A stretch of DNA of 64,000 bases from Thermostichus sp047462415. GTDB taxonomy: Bacteria > Cyanobacteriota > Cyanobacteriia > Thermostichales > Thermostichaceae. The position numbers and the translations under genes were made by a program. Below are positions 18,878 to 27,896 of this stretch, in pieces. The DNA lies in NCBI RefSeq assembly GCF_047462415.1, contig NZ_JANSJE010000013.1, forward strand, positions 20,650 to 84,649, written 5' to 3'. Numbering within the stretch: the first letter of the stretch is position 1; each line of letters opens with the position of its first letter. Under the pieces are notes generated by a model that saw only the letters and a program-made list of their open reading frames with translations, ran no database searches and had not been told where the DNA came from.

Positions 18878-19183
18878 GCTCCACCGCTCTCGACACTATG
18901 TAGGTAGGCTACCATTGAGCGTTACCATAAAGACTAGACTAGAGAATAGATTTCTATCTATAAGTTTCTTCAGGGATCCCCTTTCGGCGCCGAGTTTGGG
19001 AAACTCTCTCTGCCAAGCAGAGCTGCCTGCCGACAGCCGCTCTACCCCAGAATGGTAGACTGGAAACACCTGGATTTGGGGTTACTGCCCTAGGTTGCCG
19101 ACTGTTGGCGGGCAACAACCTTCTGACCTTGCACCCTGCCCGCGCCCAAGCCGGCCGGGATCCCTCACCTCTACCCCCACCCC
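18878..19183. other. Divergent intergenic region bicA / gyrA
   Basis: This 306-bp region carries the promoters of two divergent genes. An AT-rich island (about 18895-18970) on the bicA side holds the ATAG-N8-CTAT element at 18946-18961 and the short inverted repeat GGTAG-G-CTACC near 18903-18913. The gyrA side is GC-rich and shows no clear -10/-35 pair. No additional gene is supported. Confidence 0.6.
18946..18961. promoter_or_regulatory. ATAG-N8-CTAT palindromic site upstream of bicA
   Basis: The 16-bp sequence is ATAG (18946-18949), eight bases, then CTAT (18958-18961); the shorter palindrome ATAGA-TT-TCTAT is nested in it. As I recall, ATAG-N8-CTAT has been proposed for the cyanobacterial low-carbon repressor NdhR/CcmR. 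Its place about 70 bp before bicA fits that role. Confidence 0.5.
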
Positions 19184-21739
19184 ATGAGCGACAACGAATT
19201 GACCGCACGCATCATCTCCACCGATCTGCAGCGGGAGATGGCGCAGTCCTACCTGGAATACGCCATGAGCGTGATTGTCGGGAGGGCTCTGCCGGATGCC
19301 CGCGATGGCCTCAAGCCGGTGCATCGCCGCATCCTCTACGCCATGCACGAGCTGGGCCTGACGGCGGATCGGCCTTTTCGCAAGTGTGCCCGCGTCGTCG
19401 GGGATGTGATCGGGAAATACCATCCCCACGGGGATCAGGCGGTTTACGATGCCCTGGTGCGCATGGCGCAGGACTTCTCCATGCGGGAGCGCCTGGTGGA
19501 CGGGCACGGCAACTTCGGCTCCATCGACAACGACCCGCCGGCGGCCATGCGCTACACCGAGTGCCGCCTCACCGCCTTTGCCCAGGAAGCCCTGCTGCAG
19601 GATATCGACGCCAACACCGTCGACTTCATCGACAACTACGACGGATCCCAGCAAGAGCCGCTGGTGCTGCCGGCGCGGATCCCGCAGTTGTTGTTGAACG
19701 GATCTTCCGGCATTGCCGTGGGCATGGCCACCAACATCCCCCCCCACAACCTGGGAGAGCTGGTGGACGGCCTGATTGCCCTCATCCACAACCCCAACCT
19801 GACCAGCCTGGAGTTAATGCAATGGATCCCGGCCCCCGATTTCCCCACTGGCGGGCTGATCATGGGCCAGGAGGGCATCCGCGAAGCCTATACCACCGGG
19901 CGCGGCTCCATCACCCTGCGGGGGGTGGCCACCATCGAGACCATTGAGCAGCGGGGCCGACCGGCGCGGGACGCCATCATCATCACCGAGCTGCCCTACC
20001 AGACCAACAAGGCAGCCATGATTGAAAAAATTGCCGAGCTGGTCAACGACAAAAAACTGGAAGGCATTGCCGACATTCGCGACGAGAGCGACCGCAGCGG
20101 CATGCGGGTGGTGATCGAGCTGAAGCGGGATGCCCAGCCCCAGGTGGTGCTCAACAACCTCTACAAGCAGACCCCCCTGCAGTCTAGTTTCGGGGTCAAC
20201 ATGCTGGCCATCCTCAACGGCGAGCCGCGCACCCTGACCCTGCGGGACGCGCTGCAGGCTTTCTTGGATTTCCGGGAGGCGGTGATCGAGCGGCGCACCC
20301 GCTATGAGCTACAAAAGGCGGAGGAGCGGGATCACCTGTTGCAGGGGTACCTGGTGGCTTTGGGGCAGTTGGATCGGGTGATTGCCCTTATCCGCGGAGC
20401 TGCTGATACTGCCACAGCCCGCGCTGAGCTGCAGAGCCAACTGGGGCTAAGCGAAGCGCAGGCCGATGGCATCCTACAAATGCAACTGCGCCGCCTTACC
20501 GCCCTGGAAGCGGAGAAAATCCAGGCCGAACACGAGGACTTGCTGCGGCAAATTGCCGATTTGCGGGATATTTTGGCCTGTCGGGAGCGGGTGATGCAGA
20601 TCATCAGCGAAGAGCTGCAGCAGCTCAAGGCCCGCTTTGCCAGCCCGCGCCGCTCCCGCCTCTGTCTGGAAGACTGTGAGCTGCAGACAGCCGATCTGAT
20701 CGAGAACCGCGAGACGGTCATCTTTCTCACGGAGCAGGGCTACATCAAGCGCATGGACATCAAAGAATTTCAGGTGCAGGGGCGGGCCACCCGCGGCAAG
20801 GCCGGCACCCGTATCAAAGACGACGATGCCATCGAGCAATTTTTTGCCTGTCGCAGCCACGACACCATCCTCTTTTTCACAGATCGGGGGATGGTCTATA
20901 CCCTGCCTGCCTACGAGATCCCGCAGGGAAGCCGCACCGCCCGCGGCAGCGCCATCGTCCAGTTGCTGCCCCTGAGCCGGGAAGAGCGGGTTACCTCGAT
21001 GGTGCCCGTGAGCAAGTTCAGCGACGACGAATATCTGGTGATGCTGACCCAGGGGGGCTACATCAAAAAAACGGCCCTCAGCGCCTTTGCCAATGTGCGT
21101 TCCAACGGCCTAATTGCCATTTCTCTGGAGGAAAACGATGAGCTGCGCTGGGTGCGCCGCGCCCGCTCCAGCGACGATGTAGTGATGGCAACCCGCCAAG
21201 GCATGTCCATTCGCTTCCGGGCAGATGACGAGCAACTGCGTCCCCTAGGGCGGCCTGCTCGCGGCGTGCGGGCCATCACCCTCAACCCCGGTGACGACAT
21301 CGTCAGTATGGACATTATTTTCGCCGAGTCGGTGATGGCTGCTGAGCGAGAGGGGGAGGGGCTGGCCAACCCCTGGGTATTGGTGATCACCAAAGAAGGG
21401 CGGGGCAAGCGCTCGGCCATCGACCACTTCCGTCAGCAAAACCGGGGTGGCAAGGGGGTGATCGCCACCAAGTTCCGCCAGGAGTCGGATGAATTGGCTG
21501 CCCTGCGCATCGTCAATGCCGAGGACGAGATCCTGTTGGTAACTGCCAGAGGCATTGTTATGCGCCAGTTGGCCAAGGCCATCCCCACTCAGTCTCGTGA
21601 GGCAACAGGGGTGCTGGTGCAGCGCTTGGATCCCGAAGACAGCATTGTAGCGGTGACGGTGGTGCCGGCCTCTTTTGTCGGGGATCCCACTGAAGTCGAG
21701 GAAGAGCCCGCGGGCGAAACCTCGGAAGACAGCCGTTGA
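19184..21739 (+). CDS. gyrA: DNA gyrase subunit A
   Basis: The 851-residue subunit breaks and reseals DNA during negative supercoiling. The N-terminal winged helix and tower domain (about 1-510) include LPDARDGLKPVHRRIL, the quinolone region KYHPHGDQAVYD and the catalytic tyrosine in AAMRYTECRL. A six-bladed C-terminal domain (about 520-830) follows. At the position of E. coli Ser83 there is Gln; the Asp four residues later is kept. The canonical GyrA box QRRGGKG appears as QGRATRGKAG, as I recall for other cyanobacterial GyrA proteins, so I do not reassign it to ParC. The gene stands alone, divergent from bicA. Confidence 0.94.
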   Translation: MSDNELTARIISTDLQREMAQSYLEYAMSVIVGRALPDARDGLKPVHRRILYAMHELGLTADRPFRKCARVVGDVIGKYHPHGDQAVYDALVRMAQDFSMRERLVDGHGNFGSIDNDPPAAMRYTECRLTAFAQEALLQDIDANTVDFIDNYDGSQQEPLVLPARIPQLLLNGSSGIAVGMATNIPPHNLGELVDGLIALIHNPNLTSLELMQWIPAPDFPTGGLIMGQEGIREAYTTGRGSITLRGVATIETIEQRGRPARDAIIITELPYQTNKAAMIEKIAELVNDKKLEGIADIRDESDRSGMRVVIELKRDAQPQVVLNNLYKQTPLQSSFGVNMLAILNGEPRTLTLRDALQAFLDFREAVIERRTRYELQKAEERDHLLQGYLVALGQLDRVIALIRGAADTATARAELQSQLGLSEAQADGILQMQLRRLTALEAEKIQAEHEDLLRQIADLRDILACRERVMQIISEELQQLKARFASPRRSRLCLEDCELQTADLIENRETVIFLTEQGYIKRMDIKEFQVQGRATRGKAGTRIKDDDAIEQFFACRSHDTILFFTDRGMVYTLPAYEIPQGSRTARGSAIVQLLPLSREERVTSMVPVSKFSDDEYLVMLTQGGYIKKTALSAFANVRSNGLIAISLEENDELRWVRRARSSDDVVMATRQGMSIRFRADDEQLRPLGRPARGVRAITLNPGDDIVSMDIIFAESVMAAEREGEGLANPWVLVITKEGRGKRSAIDHFRQQNRGGKGVIATKFRQESDELAALRIVNAEDEILLVTARGIVMRQLAKAIPTQSREATGVLVQRLDPEDSIVAVTVVPASFVGDPTEVEEEPAGETSEDSR

Positions 21740-21938
21740 TCCTGAGGCCCCAGCTTCAGCTCTGGATCCCAGGTGCGGTATTTGCCACGGCAGAGGGGTA
21801 GGATCCCGTACCGAGAGGGGTGAGGATTGGGTGTTAGCGTTGACATAGCCCAAAGCGGCCAACTGCGAAGGCCTGAGGGATCAGGCCAGGCTTCCGAGTT
21901 GGGCTGGATCTGCTGTGTTTGGGGAGCTTGGTGACTCC

Positions 21939-22304
21939 ATGTCGAGCCCATTAAATTTCATCCCTGGTTTTGAGGCTATGCAAACTCCGAGCCCCGACAA
22001 CCGGCTCTGGCAGTATCTGCAAGCTCAGGATCCCAGCATTTTTCAGGATATTGCCCGCAATTCTTCCCCTGAAGTGCTGGAGATCTTGGGCCACAACATC
22101 CGCAGCTTGGTGGGGAGCTTGCCCTCCGATCAATTTGGGGTGCAGATCATCACCAACCGCGAGAGCTTGGCGAAAATGCTCTCCGGCGCGATGATGGGCG
22201 GCTATTTTCTGCGGGTGATGGAGCAGCGTCTGGCCCTGGAGCAATCCTTGAGCAGCCCGTCCGCTCCTGACACTTCTCCTCATTCGGAGAGCGGCCATTC
22301 TTAG
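21939..22304 (+). CDS. DUF760 domain protein
   Basis: The 121-residue protein fits the cyanobacterial and plant DUF760 family: NRLWQYLQAQDPSIFQDIARNSSPEVLEILGHNIRSLVGSLPSDQFGVQIITNRESLAKMLSGAMMGGYFLRVMEQRLALE. The family role is uncertain; some members are chloroplast proteins linked to stress. No signal peptide is visible. The ATG at 21939 is preferred; a GTG at 21915 and an ATG at 21978 are alternatives. The tail is Ser/His-rich and poorly conserved. It lies 63 bp before the TPM-like gene and may be co-transcribed with it. Confidence 0.82.
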   Translation: MSSPLNFIPGFEAMQTPSPDNRLWQYLQAQDPSIFQDIARNSSPEVLEILGHNIRSLVGSLPSDQFGVQIITNRESLAKMLSGAMMGGYFLRVMEQRLALEQSLSSPSAPDTSPHSESGHS

Positions 22305-22367
22305 CCGCCCAGGCATAACTTCCTGCGGCATGGCGCTAGAGTGGAGCTGTCGGGCTGGGCCAGGAGC

Positions 22368-24368
22368 ATGCAATTTCTCGTCGCTCTTTTGTTAGCACTG
22401 GCGTGGCTGTTTGCCCCCAGCCCGGTTCAAGCCCAAGGGGTTGCTTGCCCCTACGCCACCTTGCGCCTGGAGTCCAGGCTGGCGGTGGATGCCAAGCAAG
22501 TCTGCGAGGCGGCTGCCCCCTGGGCAGCGAAAGGTTTTCGGGTGCTGGTTTATCTCACCGATGCGCGGGATCCCTCGGAGCAGGCCTGGTTTGCCCGTTT
22601 GGATCGTGTGGAGGCAGAGGCCGGCCTGCGGGATCTGTCGCAAGTGGATTTTTACGACCGCAACGGCTTGACGGTAGCCGCCAGCACCGATACTTTCCCG
22701 CCCTGGGGGTTCAACATCACCTATGGCGAAACCCTCTACGGCACCCGCCTCGATACCGCCGACCACGAGTACCAACACCTCCGATCCCAGGTGCGCGAGC
22801 TGCTTGGCCAAGGGGATCCCTCGCAGGCGCTGGTGGTCGGGCTGCAGCAGAGCTATCGGCTGGCCTATCCGCCTCCGCCTTCCCCCTGGCCACTGCTGGG
22901 AGTGGGGGCCGGTGCCGCAGCGGTGATCGGCGGCACGATCTCCTGGCGCAGGCAGCGGCGCCGCCGGCAGTTGCAAAACCAGATCCAAGTCCTGCAAGCT
23001 CCGGTGGCCACTCTGCTCTTGGCCCTAGAGGGTCTCTTGCCCAGTGACAAGCCGGAGGAGACTATCTTCTACCGGCTTTATTTGATTTTGGGGGGGGAGC
23101 GCTACCCACAGTTGGGATCCCGCCTCCTCGAGACTTTGCAGGCCTGTCGGCAGGCTCTCACGCAGGCCTTTTGGGTGCAAGGGCAGCTCTCCAACCAAAC
23201 TCCCACCACCCTCAGGGAGCTGGAGCAGCAGGTGGAAGCCTGGGAACGCCTCTACATCAGCCTGGTGGGCAGCCGTGAGCGCCTGCTCAACCTCAGCGAA
23301 GAGCAACTGCAAACTCTGCTCAACCCGGTGCAGTTTCTTCCCTCTAACCTGGCCGAGGAAGGGGGATCCCTGCTGCGGCAACTGGAAGACCTGCGCCAAC
23401 AGTTGGAAGGTCGCCCCCTGAAAGTCGAGCTGCTGCGGGTGGATCCCAACCGCTTGGATGCCGATGGCATTCTCGGCCTGATCGAGCGGGTGCAACGGGA
23501 GCTGGATCGCCTGCAGAAGGCCCCTGCTCTGCTCTCCGCCAAGCTGGCTACTCTGGAAAACCGATTGCGCCAAGCCCCTGCGGGGATCCCGACCTCTCTC
23601 GGCTCTGGCTTGGCCGGGCTGTTGAACCAAGTGCGCTCCCTGCAGCAAAGGGGTTTGGATCTGGATGGGTTGGAGCTGGCCGAGGCCGGGATCCGCCTGC
23701 TGGATCTGCTGGCTCAACTGCAAACTTGGCAAAACCAGGGCTACCGCTTTCCCCGGCAGGCCGACGACCTGGCCCAACTGGCCTCAGCCCTGGGATCCCT
23801 GCCCGAGCTGCACAGCGCCATCGACAGCCTAGAAAACCACAGCCGCGCCTACGTCCAGCAACACCAAAAAAACCAGGCCGAGCTCAGCCGCCTGCAAACT
23901 CAGCTCCAAAGCCTCAAGCAGCGCCTACCCGACCTGGATCGCCGGGTGTATGGGGGCTTCTTCCGCCACCCGCCGCAGGAAGAGCGCAAAGCGCTGGAAG
24001 AAACGAGGCGGCTCCTCCTCTACATCAGCCAAGAGGGGATCCCGGCCATTCAGCGCTGGAACAGCCTCTCCGAGCAGAACTTCGATCAGGCCCAGCAAGA
24101 GATCGAGCGGGTTCAAGCCGCTCTGCAGCGCTGTGCAGACAGGCTGGATCGCCTGGAGCGATCCCTGTGGCAGGCGGAGCAAGAAGATGAGCGGCACAGC
24201 ACCGTTACAGTCTTTACCTCGACTTCCTCTTGGGACAGGGACTTTGGCCGCTCTTCGGGCACGGGATCCTGGGGCGGCTCTTCTGGTTCTTCCGGCTCCT
24301 CCTCCCGCCATTCCTCCGGGGGCAGCTCTTCCCGCCACTCTTCGGGCGGCTCCTCCCGTCGTCGCTAG
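22368..24368 (+). CDS. TPM-like exported membrane protein with coiled coil and Ser/Gly tail
   Basis: The 666-residue protein has a signal peptide (residues 1-23, ending SPVQAQG), an N-terminal TPM-like domain (about 25-165; GFRVLVYLTDARDPSEQ), a single membrane helix (about 175-197, followed by WRRQRRRRQ), a long helical region predicted to form coiled coils (about 200-620) and a C-terminal tail rich in Ser, Gly and Arg with SSRHSSGG repeats. TPM domains occur in the photosystem II repair factor TLP18.3/Psb32, though the match here is distant. The start at 22368 follows CAGGAGC; a GTG at 22341 is possible. Its stop shares the bases CTAG with the stop of the convergent gene. Confidence 0.75.
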   Translation: MQFLVALLLALAWLFAPSPVQAQGVACPYATLRLESRLAVDAKQVCEAAAPWAAKGFRVLVYLTDARDPSEQAWFARLDRVEAEAGLRDLSQVDFYDRNGLTVAASTDTFPPWGFNITYGETLYGTRLDTADHEYQHLRSQVRELLGQGDPSQALVVGLQQSYRLAYPPPPSPWPLLGVGAGAAAVIGGTISWRRQRRRRQLQNQIQVLQAPVATLLLALEGLLPSDKPEETIFYRLYLILGGERYPQLGSRLLETLQACRQALTQAFWVQGQLSNQTPTTLRELEQQVEAWERLYISLVGSRERLLNLSEEQLQTLLNPVQFLPSNLAEEGGSLLRQLEDLRQQLEGRPLKVELLRVDPNRLDADGILGLIERVQRELDRLQKAPALLSAKLATLENRLRQAPAGIPTSLGSGLAGLLNQVRSLQQRGLDLDGLELAEAGIRLLDLLAQLQTWQNQGYRFPRQADDLAQLASALGSLPELHSAIDSLENHSRAYVQQHQKNQAELSRLQTQLQSLKQRLPDLDRRVYGGFFRHPPQEERKALEETRRLLLYISQEGIPAIQRWNSLSEQNFDQAQQEIERVQAALQRCADRLDRLERSLWQAEQEDERHSTVTVFTSTSSWDRDFGRSSGTGSWGGSSGSSGSSSRHSSGGSSSRHSSGGSSRRR

Positions 24369-25363
24369 GGGGTGGGGATGACCAGCTCCACAGCCGTATC
24401 CAGGCGCGAGGGCGGGGGTGGGGCCTCGCCTGGAGCCAGTTCCAGGTAGGGGGCCAGGGGGTGATTTTCTTTCCAGCGGGATCCGATTTCGCCGGCCATT
24501 TGGGTGACCTGGATTTGATAGAGCTGCGCCAGCTCAGCGGCGTTGAGGTTGCCCCGCTCCACCTGATCGCGGCTGGCTTCTGCCAGAACCTCCGCCATGA
24601 GGTTGCCCTGCTCGTCAAACCGCCACAGCTCCAGGCGGCTGCGGGAGCGCAGACTCACCTCCGTCGGCGAGGCCGGGCGGGTGAGGACATCGACGCGGGC
24701 GATGACAATGGCCTCCAGGCCCAGGTAATCGAAAAACTGGCTCACCGCTTCCGGCTTGCGGCGATCCCACTCAAACAGCTCGTAGACCGGCCAGCCCACC
24801 TGGCGCAAAAGGGGCTGAATGCGGCGGTTGTCCAGGGGCACCACCTTCTCGCTGTTGGGGATCAGGCCCAGGCGCACCGCTTCGATGGCCAGGCGCTGGC
24901 CCAAAAGCTGGGTATGTTCCAGCCCTCCTACCCCCAAAATGCCGAGGCGACGCCGGGGTTGGGGCCGGATGGGCACCTGCAAAACCACATCCACAGGGGT
25001 GGTCAGGCCCGCCTGCAGCAGGATCTCGTGCTCCGCCTTTTCGTAGTCGGGGTGCCATACGGTCAACATCCAACGTCCGGCAGGAGCCTGGTCGAGCTCA
25101 AACGCCCCCTGCTCGTCCGTCTGGACGGGCTCCAAGCCCTCCAACTGCACCTGCGCCCCGGCCACCGGCTGCCCCAGGCTGTTGCTCACCTGCCCCACCA
25201 GCCGTGCCTGGGATCCCGCCTGGTCTCGATGGGGAAACAGCGGTGTGAAGCGGGGAATGGGGTGGGCCAGCGCTCCCGGAGTCAGGGCCAGCCAGCCGCA
25301 GAGAGCCAGACTGCCCAAGCTGACCCTGCACCCGAGAGAATTGAGGGAGAAGAAAAGAGGCAT
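24365..25363 (-). CDS. Exported protein with carboxypeptidase-regulatory-like domain
   Basis: The 332-residue protein has a signal peptide (about 1-33, ending PGALA). It is followed by a beta-sandwich of the carboxypeptidase regulatory type (about 52-120; ARLVGQVSNSLGQPVAGAQVQLEG... GAFELDQAPAGRWMLTVWHPDYE). An alpha/beta domain of unknown type follows (about 140-310), ending in a Pro-rich tail. No catalytic motif is visible. The larger upstream neighbour (25427-27400) has the same regulatory fold followed by a similar alpha/beta region, so the pair is probably paralogous and functions together in the periplasm or at the cell surface. The gap between them is 63 bp. Confidence 0.65.
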   Translation of the reverse strand: MPLFFSLNSLGCRVSLGSLALCGWLALTPGALAHPIPRFTPLFPHRDQAGSQARLVGQVSNSLGQPVAGAQVQLEGLEPVQTDEQGAFELDQAPAGRWMLTVWHPDYEKAEHEILLQAGLTTPVDVVLQVPIRPQPRRRLGILGVGGLEHTQLLGQRLAIEAVRLGLIPNSEKVVPLDNRRIQPLLRQVGWPVYELFEWDRRKPEAVSQFFDYLGLEAIVIARVDVLTRPASPTEVSLRSRSRLELWRFDEQGNLMAEVLAEASRDQVERGNLNAAELAQLYQIQVTQMAGEIGSRWKENHPLAPYLELAPGEAPPPPSRLDTAVELVIPTP

Positions 25364-25426
25364 GGCAAGGCTACATCCAGTAGTGGCAGTCGGTTCTATC
25401 AGAGCAAAATCCTGCTGCAGGGATCC

Positions 25427-27400
25427 TCACCCAGAAAAGGGATTGTTGGCCTGCCATTGTTGGATAAAGACGGGCACCATGTTGCGCACCTGCAGCCGAA
25501 ACAGGCCCGCTGCCGCATCTTCAAACAGCGGATCCCCGCCCACATCATCCCGCCCATAGGCCTCATAGTAGCGAGCCCGATCCCCCGGCCGATCCCGCTG
25601 CAAGTCCACCACCACCACCAGGCCGCGGCTGCGCAACTGGTTGGGGGTGAAATTGGGAATTTCCACCGGCACAGCCGGGGCCAGGAAGCGCAGGGCCGTA
25701 TTCAGCAGCGAGCTGCCCTGGCGGTTGTAGTCCCGCGAAATCTGCAGTTGGGTCAAGAGAATGTAGCGCAAGCCAAGGGCATCGCCGATGGCCTTCAGCT
25801 TGGCCAAGTCGGCGGTGTAGCGCTCATCCCGATCCAACAGAGTGAGGCCCTGGATGAGGGGCAAAAGCGGCTCAAAGCGGGGATCCGGCCCCAAAGGCCC
25901 GTTCAAAAGCAGCACCGGTCGCTGCGGCTGCAACTCCTTCAGGGCCAGGCTGAGGTGGCGGGCCAGCTCATCCGAGTAAACCGGCTCATCCGGCAAAAGG
26001 CCAATGCCCTCCGGCTGGCGGGCCGGCTGCCCCGGCGGCAGGCGAATATCTTGGGTGGATACAAAACCGGCCCGCACCTCCACCTGGGTGCTGGTGGGCG
26101 GAAACCCCGGCACCTCCACATCCACCAGGTACAGCCCCGCCGGCAACTCCGGCAATACATAGGTGCCGTCGGCAGCGATGCGAACCGTCTGCGGGGGCTG
26201 CGTGGAGGTGGCGGCCAGGCGCAAAACCCCCGTCTGGACGGGTTGGCCGGCAATATCCAGCACCCGCCCCGTCACCACGCCGCGGTTGCCGGAAGAGGGG
26301 ATCCCATTCTGCTGGCTTGCCCCCCCATTCCAGGGCTCCGCCCGTCCGTCGCCAACTTGAGCCTGAATATCCACCAGACGGCGCAAAGCCGGGATCCCTG
26401 CCGCCACCACCCACAGATCCCGCTCCCCCAGCCTCACCAAACCCGTGGGTTGTCCCTCCAGCCGCAGCGAGGCGGCCAATCGCCCCACCTCCAGATCCAC
26501 CACCTGCAGACGGTCGCTGTTGCGGGAGGTCACGTAGGCCCAGCGGCCATCGGCGGAAAGGGCCAGCCGTGTCGGTCGCCAATCCAGGCCAATCCGCTGC
26601 AGGGCCTCGCCGCTGCGGCCCAGATCCAGCACCGTCAGATCCTGGCTGCCCGAGTTGAGCACCACCAGGCGTTGCCGTTGGGCATCCAGAGCCATCGCTT
26701 CTGGAGTGTTGCCGCCGCGCCAGCGAGCCAACAGCTCGCCATTGTCGGGGTTGACCACCAGCAGGCTGAGGGGATCCTCGCCGGCCAGGCCCACAAACAG
26801 GGCTCCCCGCTCTGGGTCATAGGCCAAAGCCAAGGGTGGCCCCGGCAGCGGCAAGTTGCGGGCCTGCGGAGGCTCCGATCCATTCCGTTGGCGGTTGGGA
26901 GCGGGGATCACCGCCAAACTTTGGGCGGCGGGCATGGAGGCGAAAACTCGCCCCCCGGCCGCATCCACGGCCATATCCAAAACCCCCGCCGGCAGCCCGT
27001 AGGCCTGCAGCAGCTCCCCCGTCAGCAAATCGAGGGCCACCACCCCGGGAGCATTGGGGCCGGAGGCATAGACCACCTGCTGCACCGCATCCACCCGCAC
27101 CACGCCGGGGGCAAAGCCCACCGCCACCTGCCACAGGGGATCCCCGCTCGCCCCATCCAGCAGCGTCACTGCCTGCGCTTCCAACAGTCCCACCGCCAGC
27201 CAGCCCCGCTCCGGCACCGCATCGAGGCGATCGGCAGAGCTGGGCAAGGGCAAAAGCCAATCCCCCTCCCCCCTCTGCCCGTTTTCCGCCGCCGAGAGGT
27301 TCCCCCCAGAAGCGGGAGAGCCTGTTTCAGGCGATTGCCCCAACACCGGGGAGCCCAGCCCCAGCACACCGCCCAGCACGACCAGCCACTGCCACTGCAT
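25427..27400 (-). CDS. Exported beta-propeller protein with carboxypeptidase-regulatory-like domain
   Basis: The 657-residue protein begins with a signal peptide (MQWQWLVVLGGVLGLGSPVLG). It continues with a YVTN/NHL-like beta-propeller (about 40-345; repeated blocks such as RQRLVVLNSGSQDLTVLDLG and GRWAYVTSRNSDRLQVVDLEVGRL). A regulatory beta-sandwich (about 375-460; VVTGRVLDIAGQPVQTGVLRL) and a C-terminal alpha/beta region (about 480-657) complete it. Similar propellers bind proteins or polysaccharide, but no function can be named. I chose the ATG at 27400, which follows a GGAG-AAGG site; the open frame to 27544 would run through the rpmJ promoter. It is transcribed divergently from rpmJ. 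Confidence 0.7.
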   Translation of the reverse strand: MQWQWLVVLGGVLGLGSPVLGQSPETGSPASGGNLSAAENGQRGEGDWLLPLPSSADRLDAVPERGWLAVGLLEAQAVTLLDGASGDPLWQVAVGFAPGVVRVDAVQQVVYASGPNAPGVVALDLLTGELLQAYGLPAGVLDMAVDAAGGRVFASMPAAQSLAVIPAPNRQRNGSEPPQARNLPLPGPPLALAYDPERGALFVGLAGEDPLSLLVVNPDNGELLARWRGGNTPEAMALDAQRQRLVVLNSGSQDLTVLDLGRSGEALQRIGLDWRPTRLALSADGRWAYVTSRNSDRLQVVDLEVGRLAASLRLEGQPTGLVRLGERDLWVVAAGIPALRRLVDIQAQVGDGRAEPWNGGASQQNGIPSSGNRGVVTGRVLDIAGQPVQTGVLRLAATSTQPPQTVRIAADGTYVLPELPAGLYLVDVEVPGFPPTSTQVEVRAGFVSTQDIRLPPGQPARQPEGIGLLPDEPVYSDELARHLSLALKELQPQRPVLLLNGPLGPDPRFEPLLPLIQGLTLLDRDERYTADLAKLKAIGDALGLRYILLTQLQISRDYNRQGSSLLNTALRFLAPAVPVEIPNFTPNQLRSRGLVVVVDLQRDRPGDRARYYEAYGRDDVGGDPLFEDAAAGLFRLQVRNMVPVFIQQWQANNPFSG

Positions 27401-27487
27401 TGCCCTTCTCCACCCCAGAGCCGCGCCTGCTTGGACCCAGCATAGCCAACCTGCCTGTTCGCTTGCCCTCGGAAGCCCAAACACATT

Positions 27488-27516
27488 TTGACAGGCTGCC
27501 CAGACGAACTTAGAAT
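27488..27516 (+). promoter_or_regulatory. Near-consensus sigma-70 promoter for the rpmJ cluster
   Basis: TTGACA (27488-27493) is separated by exactly 17 nt from TAGAAT (27511-27516). The predicted start of transcription near 27523 leaves a leader of about 24 nt before the rpmJ ATG at 27547. It is the clearest promoter in the window. Confidence 0.85.
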
Positions 27517-27546
27517 GGATATTCGCTGGTTTTAGCAGGATCAACC

Positions 27547-27663
27547 ATGAAGGTGCGGCCCTCCGTCCGTCGGATCTGTGAAAAGTGCCGAGTTATCCGC
27601 CGCCATGGGCGGGTGATGGTGATTTGCTCTTCCAACCCGAAGCACAAGCAGCGGCAGGGATAA
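27547..27663 (+). CDS. rpmJ: 50S ribosomal protein L36
   Basis: This 38-residue protein is too short for most gene callers. It reads MKVRPSVRRICEKCRVIRR, then RHGRVMVICSSNPKHKQRQG and TAA. The zinc ligands C-x2-C, C and H of the L36 family are all present (Cys11, Cys14, Cys27, His33). It is the first gene of the ribosomal cluster behind the promoter at 27488-27516. In most cyanobacteria, infA and adk precede it, but here the upstream neighbour is an unrelated minus-strand gene. Confidence 0.95.
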   Translation: MKVRPSVRRICEKCRVIRRHGRVMVICSSNPKHKQRQG

Positions 27664-27896
27664 GGGCACGACGGCGGCTGTGTCCAGGAGCGCAGCAGAA
27701 GACAAAGACAGCGGAGCCTAGCACAACGGAGCAGAGCCTTGGGCGGCGGTGAGAGCATGGATCCCACGTTTGGCCTTGCTGTGGCACATTCCCCACTTTG
27801 GCGATCCCAATCTTAGCAGCCGGCAGGCAACTCAGTTCTTTTGGGCAAGTTTGTTCGAGTTAGTTTGATTGGTCGGATTATAAGGCATCCCAGACT

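Noticed and set aside
19184..21739. ParC (topoisomerase IV) instead of GyrA because of the altered GyrA box
   Set aside because: As I recall, other cyanobacterial GyrA proteins carry the same RATRGK form, and the remaining sequence fits GyrA.
24230..27445. Long plus-strand open frame of over 1000 codons
   Set aside because: It is antisense to two minus-strand genes with signal peptides and recognised folds; its translation is Gln/Arg/His-rich with no domain. GC-rich shadow frame.
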